Notes: generated by a model from the letters alone, not told the origin. Positions 18,655 to 27,849 are shown, counted from the stretch's first letter. The stretch is 64,000 bases of DNA from Pseudomonas migulae NBRC 103157 (GCF_002091715.1 NZ_BDAG01000012.1:1-64000), one strand, 5' to 3'. Made by a program: numbers and translations.

Positions 18655-18731
18655 GACCGACCTCACCCTGATAATTGCTTACAAGCCTCGATGCAGCCTG
18701 ACGTCCTGTCAGCGCTTCGTGCAATTGCCAC

Positions 18732-18986
18732 TCACTGGCCGGGCACCTTTGCGCCCATCCGACGGATACGCACATTCGCCTCATCAGCAGTGCGTTGCGC
18801 CTGGCTGGCTAGCTCAACAGCCATTTGTGCCTTCAAGTACGCCTCATCGGCCCTGAGCCGCGCCGACGCTGCATTGTTTTCGGCGGACTCCAATCGGGCA
18901 TCGATTTCCTGCGTGTACTTATGACTGCAACCGACAGTCGTGACCAACAGGATGCTCAACAACGCCAAGGACAAACACTTGTTCAT
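18732..18986 (-). CDS. OprI-like alanine-zipper outer-membrane lipoprotein
   Basis: An 84-residue lipoprotein. The signal peptide ends in the lipobox TVGC, giving a mature lipid-modified cysteine followed by SHKYTQEIDARLESAENNAAS. The heptad alanine pattern and ARLRADEAYLKAQMAVELASQAQRTADEAN (about 40-70) closely parallel the major lipoprotein OprI, but the C-terminal lysine used for peptidoglycan attachment is not obvious. The ATG at 18986 is preferred over 19001. It lies behind an Anr-type box, unlike the housekeeping oprI, so it may be a low-oxygen envelope paralogue. Confidence 0.85.
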   Translation of the reverse strand: MNKCLSLALLSILLVTTVGCSHKYTQEIDARLESAENNAASARLRADEAYLKAQMAVELASQAQRTADEANVRIRRMGAKVPGQ

Positions 18987-19065
18987 GATTTTCGCCCTCA
19001 ATCTATCGCGGCTGGAAAAGCTTCAGATAGCTAGCCCAAGTATCTGACGCCGACAGCTGCACCCT

Positions 19066-19079
19066 CTGATTTTTATCAA
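19066..19079 (-). promoter_or_regulatory. Anr/FNR box before the lipoprotein/Usp genes
   Basis: CTGATTTTTATCAA; a class II start would fall near 19031, 45 bases before the lipoprotein. The 19002-19340 gap holds this and a second box and no further gene. Confidence 0.7.
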
Positions 19080-19124
19080 TTAATAGCCCGCCGGCGATTG
19101 GCAGAGCGCCTCATTGGAGACTTG

Positions 19125-19138
19125 TTGATTTAGCTCAA
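19125..19138 (+). promoter_or_regulatory. Anr/FNR-like box before the potassium-channel gene
   Basis: TTGATTTAGCTCAA, one mismatch in the second half-site. The implied start near 19173 leaves a long leader of about 168 bases, so this assignment is weaker than the others. Confidence 0.5.
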
Positions 19139-19340
19139 TGTCCTGGCGCCTCTGCGGCGTAGAAAGAGCGAACCAGGCGCTCGCGGCCCGTCAACGGAGG
19201 CTCACTGTCATGAGCGACTTGAGTCTGTGTAATTCATTGTGGAAGTTGCCCAAGTGATCTTGACTTCACTCTAAGGAGCACGTCTTTTCGACACCTCTTT
19301 TTGCGGGTCGACAGGTATCCGCTATCGTCGCAGGTGCGCC

Positions 19341-19766
19341 ATGCTTGGTGTCACGTTGATCAATACGCTGGTGGTCATCGTCGTCGTGGTAATCCACTAC
19401 GAATGCCTGTTGCGCCTGAATGACTGGCTGCCACGGCTCAAGCTTTGGAGCCGCTTCAGGATTGTCGTCGGGGTATTCGGAGCGTTGATAGCCCATGCGC
19501 TGGAAGTCTGGTGCTTCGCTATCGTCTATTACCTGATGGTGCGCTCCGGTGACTGGGGCAACTTGACCGGCAATTTCGATGGCTCGCTGCTGGACTGTGT
19601 CTACTTTTCCTTTACCACCTACACGACCATCGGCTTTGGCGATATTTCACCCGTGGGAAATCTCAAGTACCTGACCGGCCTGCAGGCATTGACCGGCCTG
19701 GTCCTCATTACCTGGACAGCGTCCTTTCTGTTTCTGGAAATGCAGAAGTATTGGAAGCGCAAGTAA
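19341..19766 (+). CDS. Potassium-channel family membrane protein
   Basis: A 141-residue integral membrane protein. Hydrophobic helices lie at about 4-22, 50-72 and 110-132. Between the last two, DCVYFSFTTYTTIGFGDISPVG is a pore loop whose TTIGFGD is the potassium selectivity filter. There is no cytoplasmic regulatory domain. The start ATG at 19341 has AGGTG ahead. It sits among Anr-boxed genes and could adjust membrane potential during oxygen limitation; this role is inference. Confidence 0.85.
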   Translation: MLGVTLINTLVVIVVVVIHYECLLRLNDWLPRLKLWSRFRIVVGVFGALIAHALEVWCFAIVYYLMVRSGDWGNLTGNFDGSLLDCVYFSFTTYTTIGFGDISPVGNLKYLTGLQALTGLVLITWTASFLFLEMQKYWKRK

Positions 19767-19796
19767 ACCACCTCCTTTACCACCGCTCGCAGCCCG

Positions 19797-20681
19797 CTAT
19801 ACCGCCAGAATGCAGCAAGGTACCTGATACAGAATGTGTTCGGTCGTACTGCCCAACAGCTTGTCCAGTCGGCGTGACTGAACCTTTCCCATCACGATGA
19901 CATCGACGTTTTGCTCCTTGGCGAACTCGCTAAGAACCGAAACGGGGTGGCCCATAATGAAATGTCGATGATCGGCGGACACCCCATACCGGCCCGCCAG
20001 CGTGAGGAAGTTTTTTTCCAGGTCTTTGCGCAACTCTTTGGTGAGGTCAGCCAGCGTCAGACCATCCATGGCCGCCAGGTAGCCGGCCGAAATATCGCAG
20101 GCAAACAGCAAATGCAAGTCGGCCCCACACTGCATGGCCAGACCGGTCGCTTGCTGAATAATCCGCTCGTTGAGTTCGTTGTCGGGAGACTCGGTCTCTG
20201 GCACTTCGACCGCTGCCACAATCTTGCGCGGCAAGACGAAGCCACTGCCGCCCACCAGATACACCGGTATCGGGCAGTGCCGCAGCAGATACCAGTCCAG
20301 TGGGGTGAAAAAGGCACGTTTAAGCACTGATTCATGCTGAATTTCTTTTATCAGCAGGTCGGGCTGCATTTCCATGACATGAGCGAGGATGTCTTGCTCC
20401 ACATCGTCGGCCCATGCCACTTCGGTAGTCACCGCGAGTCCACGCCCCCGCAGATTGCTCGCCTGGGCCTTGAGCCAGTCGCGGTGATCCTGCAGATAGC
20501 TTTGCCGCGCCTGTTCCCGATCTCCCTGTTCAAGAAACGATAAAAGGTCCAGCGACTTTATCAGCGCCGCGATATGCAAACTTGCGCCGCTCGCCTTCGC
20601 CAGCGCGGCCGCATGATTGATTGCGGGGGAATCGCGCAAGGTCGGGTTGATGATCAGTAACAACCTTTGATACTGGCTCAT
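19797..20681 (-). CDS. Tandem-domain universal stress protein (2 of 5)
   Basis: A 294-residue protein with two UspA domains: RLLLIINPTLRDSPAINHAAALAKASGA at the start, and the ATP-binding signature VIVMGKVQSRRLDKLLGSTTEHIL at about residues 262-285. It starts 71 bases after the phosphoketolase stop with no box of its own, so it is probably the second gene of a phosphoketolase-usp operon. It is closest in layout to the Usp genes at 25104 and 30525. Confidence 0.88.
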   Translation of the reverse strand: MSQYQRLLLIINPTLRDSPAINHAAALAKASGASLHIAALIKSLDLLSFLEQGDREQARQSYLQDHRDWLKAQASNLRGRGLAVTTEVAWADDVEQDILAHVMEMQPDLLIKEIQHESVLKRAFFTPLDWYLLRHCPIPVYLVGGSGFVLPRKIVAAVEVPETESPDNELNERIIQQATGLAMQCGADLHLLFACDISAGYLAAMDGLTLADLTKELRKDLEKNFLTLAGRYGVSADHRHFIMGHPVSVLSEFAKEQNVDVIVMGKVQSRRLDKLLGSTTEHILYQVPCCILAV

Positions 20682-20752
20682 GATCTACCTCTACTCGGGT
20701 GAGTGTTCGATTGCAGCGGCTGCCCAGGGCCGAGGGCGCCGTATTCAGTGAG

Positions 20753-23119
20753 CTACCACGGCGTCCATTGCCAGTTCAGCACTTCGGGCATGTCCTGCCC
20801 ATGTTCGATGAGATAGAGCTTGTGTTTCTCCATGGTCGACCAGTAGCGCGATCGCGCGGTTTGCACTTGATCCTGCAGCCGGGGTACCCGCTCGATGACA
20901 TCCAGCGCCAACTGATAACGATCCAGATTGTTGAGCACCGCCATGTCGAACGGTGTCGTGGTCGCGCCCTCCTCCTTGTAACCGCGCACGTGGAAATTCT
21001 GATGATTGGTGCGCTTGTACAGCAGACGGTGGATCAGCGCCGGGTAGCCGTGAAAGGCAAAAATCACCGGTTTGTCCACCGTAAACAACTCATTGAACGC
21101 GGTGTCCGGTAAACCGTGGGGGTGCTGATTCGATGGCTGCAATACCATCAAGTCCACGACGTTGACCACCCTGACCCGCACATCCGGTACGTATTCGCGT
21201 AACAAGGTCACCGCCGCCAGGGTTTCCAGGGTTGGCACGTCGCCGGCGCAGGCCATCACCACCTCCGGATCCCCCTCATCGCGACACGCCCAGTCCCATC
21301 GACCGATACCCGCCAGGCAATGCCGGATGGCCGCATCGATATCCAGCCACTGCCATTCCGGTTGCTTGCCGGCGACGATGACGTTGATGTAGTCGCGACT
21401 TCTCAGGCAATGGTCAGTCACCGACAGCAGGCAATTGGCATCGGGCGGGAGATAGATCCGCACTACGTCCGACTTTTTATTGGCCACCAAATCGATAAAC
21501 CCCGGGTCCTGATGAGAGAAACCGTTATGGTCCTGGCGCCAGACGTGGGAAGTGAGCAGGTAATTGAGCGAAGCAACGGGCTTGCGCCACGGCACCTCGG
21601 CGGCGGTTTTCAGCCATTTGGCGTGTTGATTGACCATTGAGTCGACGATATGGATAAACGCCTCGTAACAGGACAGCAAACCATGACGCCCTGTCAGCAG
21701 ATAACCTTCGAGCCAGCCTTCGCACACCTGCTCACTGAGGATTTCCATCACTCGACCGTCGGCCGCCAGGTTCACATCGTCTGGCTCCAGCGGGTCCAGC
21801 CACGTTTTTGCACTGACTTCATACACCGCATCCAGTCGGTTCGAGGCGGTTTCATCGGGGCCGAACAGGCGGAAGTTGTTGGCGGCCAGACTGTTTTTCA
21901 TCACATCACGCAAAAACGTACCCAGCACCCGCGTCGCTTCGGCACGCAGGCTGCCGGGCCCTTCGAATTTCACCGCGTAATCGGCAAATCGTGGCAGGTC
22001 CAGCGCGCGCAACAACACCCCGCCGTTGGCGTGAAGATTGGCACTCATGCGTCGATGCCCGGTGGGTGCCAGCGCAGCAATCTCGGGCAACAAGGCGCCC
22101 GTTGCATCGAACAGTTCGTCCGGACGGTAGCTGTTGAGCCATTCCTCCAGTTGGCGCAGATGAACAGGCTGCCGAAAATCGGCCAGGGGTACCTGATGCG
22201 CGCGCCAGGTGCCTTCGACCCGATGACCATCGACGAATTTCGGGCCCGTCCAGCCTTTGGGCGTGCGTAATACCAGCATGGGCCACAGCTGACGTTCAGG
22301 GACGCCGGGGGGCGGCGAATGGCGTGCCACACGCTGAATTTCGCGAATGTTCAGCACTATCGTGTCCAGCGTCCGGGCCAGCGCCTGATGCACCTGCACC
22401 GGGTCATCGCCTTCCACGAAGTACGGATCGTAGCCGTAGCCATAGAACAGTGCTGACAGTTCATCCTCACTGATTCTGGACAGCACCGTGGGGTTGGCGA
22501 TTTTGTAGCCGTTGAGGTGCAGGATCGGCAATACAGCCCCGTCACGTGCAGGATTGAGAAACTTGTTGGAGTGCCAACTGGCCGCCAGCGTACCGGTTTC
22601 GGCCTCGCCGTCACCGATGACGCAGGCGACGATCAGGTCTGGATTGTCAAACGCGGCGCCGTAGGCATGAGCCAGGCTGTAGCCCAGTTCGCCGCCTTCG
22701 TGGATCGATCCCGGAATCTGTGCCGACACATGGCTGGAGATGCCATACGGCCAGGAAAACTGCCGAAACAGGTGAACCAGACCGTTGCTATTGCGCTCCA
22801 CTAATGGATAGCACTCGGTGTAAGTACCTTCCAGGTAGGTTTGAGCCACCACCGCAGGACCGCCATGGCCGGGACCGGCGACAAAAATCATGTTCAGGTC
22901 ATACTGATTGATCAGTCGATTGAGATGCGTATAGATCAGGTTCAACCCCGGCGTCGTGCCCCAATGCCCCAACAGGCGCGGCTTGATGTGCGCCAGGGTC
23001 AGGGGCTGCCTGAGTAGCGGGTTGCCCTTGAGGTAAATCTGCCCGACGGCCAGATAATTGGATGCGCGCCAATAGGCATCCAGTCCCTCCAGTTGTTCAG
23101 CATTCAGGAAGTCGCTCAT
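20753..23119 (-). CDS. xfp: Phosphoketolase (xylulose-5-P / fructose-6-P)
   Basis: A 788-residue thiamine-diphosphate enzyme that splits xylulose-5-phosphate or fructose-6-phosphate with phosphate to acetyl phosphate, allowing ATP formation through acetate kinase. Hallmarks are [21 protein letters not shown] and [22 protein letters not shown] near the N-terminus, then [35 protein letters not shown] (ThDP/Mg site), and [25 protein letters not shown] precedes the ATG at 23119. A perfect Anr-type box lies 72 bases upstream, indicating use in low oxygen. A universal stress gene follows in the same direction. Confidence 0.94.
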   Translation of the reverse strand: MSDFLNAEQLEGLDAYWRASNYLAVGQIYLKGNPLLRQPLTLAHIKPRLLGHWGTTPGLNLIYTHLNRLINQYDLNMIFVAGPGHGGPAVVAQTYLEGTYTECYPLVERNSNGLVHLFRQFSWPYGISSHVSAQIPGSIHEGGELGYSLAHAYGAAFDNPDLIVACVIGDGEAETGTLAASWHSNKFLNPARDGAVLPILHLNGYKIANPTVLSRISEDELSALFYGYGYDPYFVEGDDPVQVHQALARTLDTIVLNIREIQRVARHSPPPGVPERQLWPMLVLRTPKGWTGPKFVDGHRVEGTWRAHQVPLADFRQPVHLRQLEEWLNSYRPDELFDATGALLPEIAALAPTGHRRMSANLHANGGVLLRALDLPRFADYAVKFEGPGSLRAEATRVLGTFLRDVMKNSLAANNFRLFGPDETASNRLDAVYEVSAKTWLDPLEPDDVNLAADGRVMEILSEQVCEGWLEGYLLTGRHGLLSCYEAFIHIVDSMVNQHAKWLKTAAEVPWRKPVASLNYLLTSHVWRQDHNGFSHQDPGFIDLVANKKSDVVRIYLPPDANCLLSVTDHCLRSRDYINVIVAGKQPEWQWLDIDAAIRHCLAGIGRWDWACRDEGDPEVVMACAGDVPTLETLAAVTLLREYVPDVRVRVVNVVDLMVLQPSNQHPHGLPDTAFNELFTVDKPVIFAFHGYPALIHRLLYKRTNHQNFHVRGYKEEGATTTPFDMAVLNNLDRYQLALDVIERVPRLQDQVQTARSRYWSTMEKHKLYLIEHGQDMPEVLNWQWTPW

Positions 23120-23190
23120 GAACCCTCCCGTCACAGGCTCAGCCTATCGATAGACTTTCGTCTATTGTGAGAGTCTGAACGGCTGATGAT

Positions 23191-23204
23191 TTGATATACA
23201 TCAA
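23191..23204 (-). promoter_or_regulatory. Perfect Anr/FNR box before phosphoketolase
   Basis: TTGATATACATCAA is an exact match to the FNR/Anr consensus. A class II start would lie near 23156, 37 bases before the gene. Confidence 0.85.
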
Positions 23205-23285
23205 GTCCCGCAGATGGCACTCAAACCGGACGGCTCAGTTTTTGACGGCGGACCGAGCACGCACCGTTCGTCTATTGGATCCTCG

Positions 23286-23299
23286 GTGATTTGAATCAA
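23286..23299 (+). promoter_or_regulatory. Anr/FNR box before the FNR paralogue
   Basis: GTGATTTGAATCAA, one mismatch. The class II start would be near 23334, 25 bases before the gene, implying control by Anr or by the encoded protein. Confidence 0.65.
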
Positions 23300-23358
23300 G
23301 TGTTTGTCCGCCGATGTGGGAACTATGCTTACAAAACCCTTTGCGAGGCATTCGGATC

Positions 23359-24105
23359 ATGTCTGAAAGCAAGCCGTTGGACAGTCACCACCTCAAGTCT
23401 GCCTGTTCCAACTGCAGCGTTTTGGAGTTGTGTCTGCCGCTCGGGCTGTCCGATCAGGAAATCGAGCGCCTGGACACTCTGATCGTGCAACGCGTCAAGG
23501 TTAAAAAAGGCGCGGCCCTCTATCGCACCGACGATCCGCTTCGTTCGCTGTACGCCGTGCGCATCGGTTCATTCAAGACCAGTGTGCTGTCGATCGATGG
23601 TCGCGAGCAGGTCACAGGGTTCCAGATGCCCGGTGAAATGCTCGGCCTGGACGCTATCAGCAGCGACCTGCATACGTGTAATGCATTTGCCCTGGAGGAC
23701 AGCGAAGTCTGCCCCATTCATTACGCGCACCTGGAAAAACTCTCCCGGGAGCTGCCCTCGCTGCAACATAACCTGAACAAAATCCTCAGCCGGGAAATCG
23801 TGCGCGATCACGACATGCTGATGCTGCTGGGCAATATGAATTCGGATGAGCGCCTGGCAGCCTTTTTGCTCAACCTGTCGCAGCGTTTGAGTATGCGCGG
23901 GTATTCGTCCAAAAATTTCGTTCTGAAAATGCGCCGCGAGGAAATCGGCTCCTACCTGGGGTTGCGGCTGGAAACCGTTTGCCGAGGTATTGCGCACCTG
24001 CGGGATCAGGAACTGGTCGAAATAACAGGGCGTGACGTGAGAATCCGCAACATGGAAGGACTCAAGCAGTTGATTTCAGGCTGTCATCGTCCTCCTCTGT
24101 GCTAA
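23359..24105 (+). CDS. FNR/Anr-family oxygen-sensing regulator (paralogue)
   Basis: A 248-residue Crp/Fnr activator. The four iron-sulphur cluster cysteines of FNR are kept: C16, C19, C25 (C-x2-C-x5-C) and C118. The cNMP-like beta roll (about 30-150) includes VTGFQMPGEMLGLDAI, and the helix-turn-helix (about 165-225) includes MRREEIGSYLGLRLETVCRG. The recognition helix reads E205-T-V-C208-R209 where FNR and Anr have E-x2-S-R, so the DNA-contacting serine is cysteine. It stands in the centre of eleven FNR-type boxes, has one itself, and is 25 bases ahead of an alcohol dehydrogenase gene. Confidence 0.92.
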   Translation: MSESKPLDSHHLKSACSNCSVLELCLPLGLSDQEIERLDTLIVQRVKVKKGAALYRTDDPLRSLYAVRIGSFKTSVLSIDGREQVTGFQMPGEMLGLDAISSDLHTCNAFALEDSEVCPIHYAHLEKLSRELPSLQHNLNKILSREIVRDHDMLMLLGNMNSDERLAAFLLNLSQRLSMRGYSSKNFVLKMRREEIGSYLGLRLETVCRGIAHLRDQELVEITGRDVRIRNMEGLKQLISGCHRPPLC

Positions 24106-24130
24106 TCCGCCGGTTGACTGGAATTGCATC

Positions 24131-25114
24131 ATGCGTGCCATGGTCCTGCACACGCCCAACCAGCCACTGCAAAGGGAAGAGCGTCCAATCCCGACGCCCG
24201 GACGCCACCAACTCTTGCTTAAAGTCCTGGCCTGCGGTGTGTGCCGCACCGACCTGCATCTGGTGGACGGCGAGTTGCCACAAGCGGTGCTGCCGCGAGT
24301 ACCGGGGCATGAAATCGTCGGCGAAGTCATAGCGGCAGGCGCCGATGTCGGCCCCGACTGGATTGGCCGGCGAGTGGGCGTCCCATGGTTGGGCTGGACA
24401 TGCGGTCAATGCGGGTTTTGCCGCTCGGGCCGGGAGAATCTTTGCGATCAGGCGCAGTTCACCGGTTGTCATCTGGACGGTGGTTACGCGGAATACACCG
24501 TGGCCGACCCGCGCTTCTGTTTTCACATTCCGCAGGCACTGTCGGACCTGCAAGCGGCACCGCTGCTGTGTGCCGGGCTGATCGGCTTCCGGGCCTTGCA
24601 AATGGTCAAGGATGCACGCCACCTCGGACTCTATGGCTTCGGCGCTGCCGCCCATTTGGCCATTCAGGTGGCGCAGGGCCGAGGTCAGCAGGTGTACGCC
24701 TTCACCCGACCGGATGATCAGGCAAGCCAAACCTATGCACGATCCCTGGGCGCCAGATGGGCCGGTCCTTCGGACCAGGCACCGCCGCATCTGCTCGATG
24801 CCAGTTTGATCTTCGCTCCCGTCGGTGCGCTGGTTCCGGCGGCGCTGGCGGTTACCGTCAAAGGTGGCTGTGTGGTGTGCGCCGGTATTCACATGAGTGA
24901 CATTCCGGCGTTTCCCTATCGGCTGCTGTGGGGCGAGCGCAGCGTCCGCTCGGTGGCCAACCTGACACGGGAAGACGGCATCGCGTTTTTCGCAGAATTG
25001 CAACACACGCCGATGCAGTGCGACGTCACCCGATTCGCCCTCGACGACGCCAATGAAGCCCTGGCGTGTTTAAGGGCGGGCCAGTTCAACGGAGCAATCG
25101 TCCTCACGCCCTGA
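24131..25114 (+). CDS. Zinc-dependent alcohol dehydrogenase (AdhP-like)
   Basis: A 327-residue medium-chain dehydrogenase. Catalytic zinc ligands are C36 of ACGVCRTDLH, H and E of PGHEIVGEV, and the structural zinc uses TCGQCGFCRSGRENLC. The nucleotide fold reads LGLYGFGAAAHLAIQVAQ. It follows the FNR paralogue by 25 bases and is probably co-transcribed, which suggests fermentative reoxidation of NADH. Its last bases overlap the end of the convergent Usp gene. Substrate not determined. Confidence 0.9.
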   Translation: MRAMVLHTPNQPLQREERPIPTPGRHQLLLKVLACGVCRTDLHLVDGELPQAVLPRVPGHEIVGEVIAAGADVGPDWIGRRVGVPWLGWTCGQCGFCRSGRENLCDQAQFTGCHLDGGYAEYTVADPRFCFHIPQALSDLQAAPLLCAGLIGFRALQMVKDARHLGLYGFGAAAHLAIQVAQGRGQQVYAFTRPDDQASQTYARSLGARWAGPSDQAPPHLLDASLIFAPVGALVPAALAVTVKGGCVVCAGIHMSDIPAFPYRLLWGERSVRSVANLTREDGIAFFAELQHTPMQCDVTRFALDDANEALACLRAGQFNGAIVLTP

Positions 25115-26012
25115 CGCCCTGCCCCACGGCCAGAATGCTCCCTGGCACCGAGTACAGTGCCCGCTCGGTGTTGCTGCCGATCATCCGGTCAATGCCCACC
25201 CGGTGCACCGTCCCCATCACCACCACGTCTACCAGGTATTGCTCGACGAATTCACTGATCACCGGCACCGGCAGCCCCATGATGAAATGCCGACGCTCGG
25301 GCGGCACGCCGTAGCGATCCGCCAGGGTGACAAAGGCCAGGTGCAACGATTCACGCAGATCTTCGAGGTAGTCCACGCCCCAGCCGCCGGCCAGCGGCGC
25401 GTCGCCATTGAAGGCTGGCGACAAGTCATAGGCATAAAGCAGGTGCAGCGGCGCGTCGCATTGCAAGGCTAATGCGTTGGCGGTCTGGATGATGGTGTCG
25501 TTGAGGCCGTTGATCTGGGTTGAGGGATCGGACGGGTCTACCGCCGCCACGATACGGTGCGGCAAGCTGTATCGTGCCTGGTTGACCAAATGCACCGGGA
25601 CCGGGCATTCGCGCAACAAGTGGCAATCGAGCGGGGTTATAAACACGCGCTTGAGCAGCGGTTCAAGGGTGACGTCCTTGATCAGCAGGTCGGGTTTGAG
25701 ATCTTCGACCGTCTTCAGAATGTCCAGCAGCGAATGGGTGGTGAACACCACTTCGACAGTCGCCTCAACCCCTGCCTCATTGAGCCGGTCCGTCTCGTCG
25801 GCAGCCCAGCGACGATAGCGGCGCAAATAGCCCTGGTACCTCGCGTCATCGACTTTCTCCTCCCACAAATGCACCACCGGTGCCGGTTCGACAAAGGCCC
25901 GCACATCCAGGACCGCCCCGCTTTCCTTGGCCAGCGCGACGGCACGCAACATCGCCGGGGATGGATGCAGGGTTTGGTCGGCGATCAGCAACAAACGTTG
26001 ATAGTGGCCCAT
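25104..26012 (-). CDS. Tandem-domain universal stress protein (3 of 5)
   Basis: About 302 residues with two UspA domains (N-terminal QRLLLIADQTLHPSPAMLRAVALAKESGA; C-terminal VVVMGTVHRVGIDRMIGSNTERALY, the ATP-binding G-x2-G-x9-G-S pattern). The ATG at 26012 has GAGGTG ahead; an upstream GTG extension is rejected. An Anr-type box at 26089-26102 lies 77 bases upstream. The gene ends within the end of the convergent alcohol dehydrogenase (11-base overlap). Confidence 0.88.
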   Translation of the reverse strand: MGHYQRLLLIADQTLHPSPAMLRAVALAKESGAVLDVRAFVEPAPVVHLWEEKVDDARYQGYLRRYRRWAADETDRLNEAGVEATVEVVFTTHSLLDILKTVEDLKPDLLIKDVTLEPLLKRVFITPLDCHLLRECPVPVHLVNQARYSLPHRIVAAVDPSDPSTQINGLNDTIIQTANALALQCDAPLHLLYAYDLSPAFNGDAPLAGGWGVDYLEDLRESLHLAFVTLADRYGVPPERRHFIMGLPVPVISEFVEQYLVDVVVMGTVHRVGIDRMIGSNTERALYSVPGSILAVGQGVRA

Positions 26013-26088
26013 CACACACCTCGATTCGACACCAGCCCGCACGGGCCGGCAGGTATCACAGACTGCACCCGTTGCTCCCTGCCCCGGG

Positions 26089-26102
26089 TTGATTTACGTC
26101 AA
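26089..26102 (-). promoter_or_regulatory. Anr/FNR box before Usp 3
   Basis: TTGATTTACGTCAA, one mismatch. Class II start near 26054, about 42 bases before the gene. Confidence 0.65.
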
Positions 26103-26136
26103 ACAGCTACAAATGAATGCGCTTCGTCACGACTCT

Positions 26137-26150
26137 CTGATCCAGATCAG
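26137..26150 (+). promoter_or_regulatory. Anr/FNR-like box before the GNAT gene
   Basis: CTGATCCAGATCAG keeps the dyad with a symmetric change in both half-sites. Class II start near 26185, 56 bases before the gene. Confidence 0.55.
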
Positions 26151-26240
26151 ATTCAAACGCCGACAGTGGCGTAGAAAGGAACGAACGGCGCGGTTCATCA
26201 CTGCGCGCTTCTTTTTTCAAACCCGCTGGAGGATTACCCC

Positions 26241-26804
26241 ATGCTCACCGTCAAAGACCACAATGACCGGGCGGCGGCGGCCTATGCCGCGGTCTCCGGA
26301 AAGTACTGGATCGAAGCGCTCAAGGATGGTCGCCACGTATTGATCCGGCCGTTGGCGGAGAAAGACCGCGAGCGTGAATACGCCTTCATCAAACGGCTCT
26401 CTCCCGAGTCTCGCCACATGCGTTTTCTGGCGCAGATCAACGAACCCAGCGGCGCTTTGCTCGATCAGTTGATGGACACCGACAACAACAAGCGCCTGGC
26501 CTTCATTGCCCTGGTCCACGACAACGGCCAACTGGTCGAGATCGGTGTGAGCCGGTATGCCGCCACGGGCGAATTCGAATGTGAATGCGCCGTTACGGTC
26601 GCTGATGAATGGAAACACCTGGGTCTGGGCACACTTCTGATGGAACATTTGATCAAAGCCGCGCGCAAGAACGGTTTTCGCCAGATGTATTCGGTGGACG
26701 CCTCCAGCAATACGCCGATGCGCGACCTGGCCAAAGCACTGGGCTTCGAAACACACAATGACCCCGAAGACAGCCATCAGGTCATTCATCGTCTTTACCT
26801 GTAA
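26241..26804 (+). CDS. GNAT acetyltransferase (protein acetyltransferase-like)
   Basis: A 187-residue single-domain acetyltransferase. The core runs IRPLAEKDREREYAFIKRLSPESRHMRFL (the Pat/GCN5 subgroup signature) through EWKHLGLGTLLMEHLIKAARKNG, which is the acetyl-CoA pyrophosphate loop (Q/R-x2-G-x-G/A type, here HLGLGT). Related Pat proteins acetylate acetyl-CoA synthetase. Placement beside phosphoketolase, whose product is acetyl phosphate, makes control of acetate metabolism plausible, but no target is shown. Confidence 0.85.
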   Translation: MLTVKDHNDRAAAAYAAVSGKYWIEALKDGRHVLIRPLAEKDREREYAFIKRLSPESRHMRFLAQINEPSGALLDQLMDTDNNKRLAFIALVHDNGQLVEIGVSRYAATGEFECECAVTVADEWKHLGLGTLLMEHLIKAARKNGFRQMYSVDASSNTPMRDLAKALGFETHNDPEDSHQVIHRLYL

Positions 26805-26810
26805 ACCCTC

Positions 26811-26847
26811 GCCCCGCGATGTCACGGCCAACGTTTCATCGCGGGGC
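26811..26847. terminator. Hairpin between convergent genes, no T run
   Basis: GCCCCGCGATG and CATCGCGGGGC form a perfect 11-pair stem around a 15-base loop. It lies between the GNAT gene and Usp 4, which converge. Without a T run it may be a weak terminator or a 3' end protector. Confidence 0.5.
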
Positions 26848-26856
26848 GATCCACCT

Positions 26857-27780
26857 TCAGGACTGCAGCATCCGGCCCGGCTTGATCGCCAGCACACTGC
26901 ACGGCGCCTGCTGTAACAGCTGCTCGGCCGTGGTTCCCAGTAGTTTGTTAAGTCCCTTGTGTTGCACCGTCCCCATCACGATGACATCGGTGTGATGCTC
27001 GGCGGCGAACTCACAAATACTGTTCAGCGGTATGCCCTCGATGAAGTGCCGGCATTCCGGTGGCACACCGTGGCGTTCGGCCAATGCCGCAAACGCCTCG
27101 TGCTGCGCCGAGCCCAGGCTTTCATAAATACCAACGGCCATCGGCAGCGCGCCAAAGCCAATGTCCTTGGCATACACGGCCGTCCAGTCATAGGCATGCA
27201 ACAGCTCAAGCCGGGCGTCACATACCTCGGCCAGTTTGGTCGCGGCATCGATGATCTGGTCGTTGAACACCAGGTCCTGGTCTTCGTTGCGCAGCACATC
27301 GACGATGGCCAGCACGTTGCGCGGGCGTGGGTTGAGGGCGTTGGTCACCAGATGCACCGGCACCGGACAATCGCGCAGCAATTGCCAATCCAGCGGCGTG
27401 AAAAACACTCGCTTGAGCGCCGACTCTTCCTGCGCATCCTTGATGATCAGCGCCAGCGGCATCTCGTTGACGAAGTGCAGGATTTCCTCATAAGGGTGCT
27501 GCACCCACACCACTTCGCTGGTGACCTCCACGCCGTGCTTGCTCATCAACCCGGCCTGTTCCGTGAGCCAGTGCCGGTGGGTTTGCAGATAGCCGTCACG
27601 TGCAAGGCTCATTTGTTCGGGAGCGAACAAGCCGGCCACCGCCAGTGCCTGCGAATAATCGAATGCCACGATGTGCAATGGCATTTGCATCGCCCGAGCC
27701 AATGCGGCGGCCCGGTCGAACGCCGGTGTACGGGTCATGGCTGAAGGAGCTATTAACAATAAGCGCTGAGTCTGTGACAT
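26857..27780 (-). CDS. Tandem-domain universal stress protein (4 of 5)
   Basis: About 307 residues with two UspA domains: QRLLLIAPSAMTRTPAFDRAAALARAM at the start and VIVMGTVQHKGLNKLLGTTAEQLLQ near residues 270-293. The opening is strikingly like Usp 1 (TRTPAFERA), suggesting a recent duplicate. The ATG at 27780 is used. An Anr-type box at 27850-27863 is 70 bases upstream. Confidence 0.88.
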   Translation of the reverse strand: MSQTQRLLLIAPSAMTRTPAFDRAAALARAMQMPLHIVAFDYSQALAVAGLFAPEQMSLARDGYLQTHRHWLTEQAGLMSKHGVEVTSEVVWVQHPYEEILHFVNEMPLALIIKDAQEESALKRVFFTPLDWQLLRDCPVPVHLVTNALNPRPRNVLAIVDVLRNEDQDLVFNDQIIDAATKLAEVCDARLELLHAYDWTAVYAKDIGFGALPMAVGIYESLGSAQHEAFAALAERHGVPPECRHFIEGIPLNSICEFAAEHHTDVIVMGTVQHKGLNKLLGTTAEQLLQQAPCSVLAIKPGRMLQS

Positions 27781-27849
27781 GGGACACCTCGGCATAAGGC
27801 CTTCTGGATAGCGTAGGCATACAGATTGCGCGGTCCCGATTCAGTCGAC

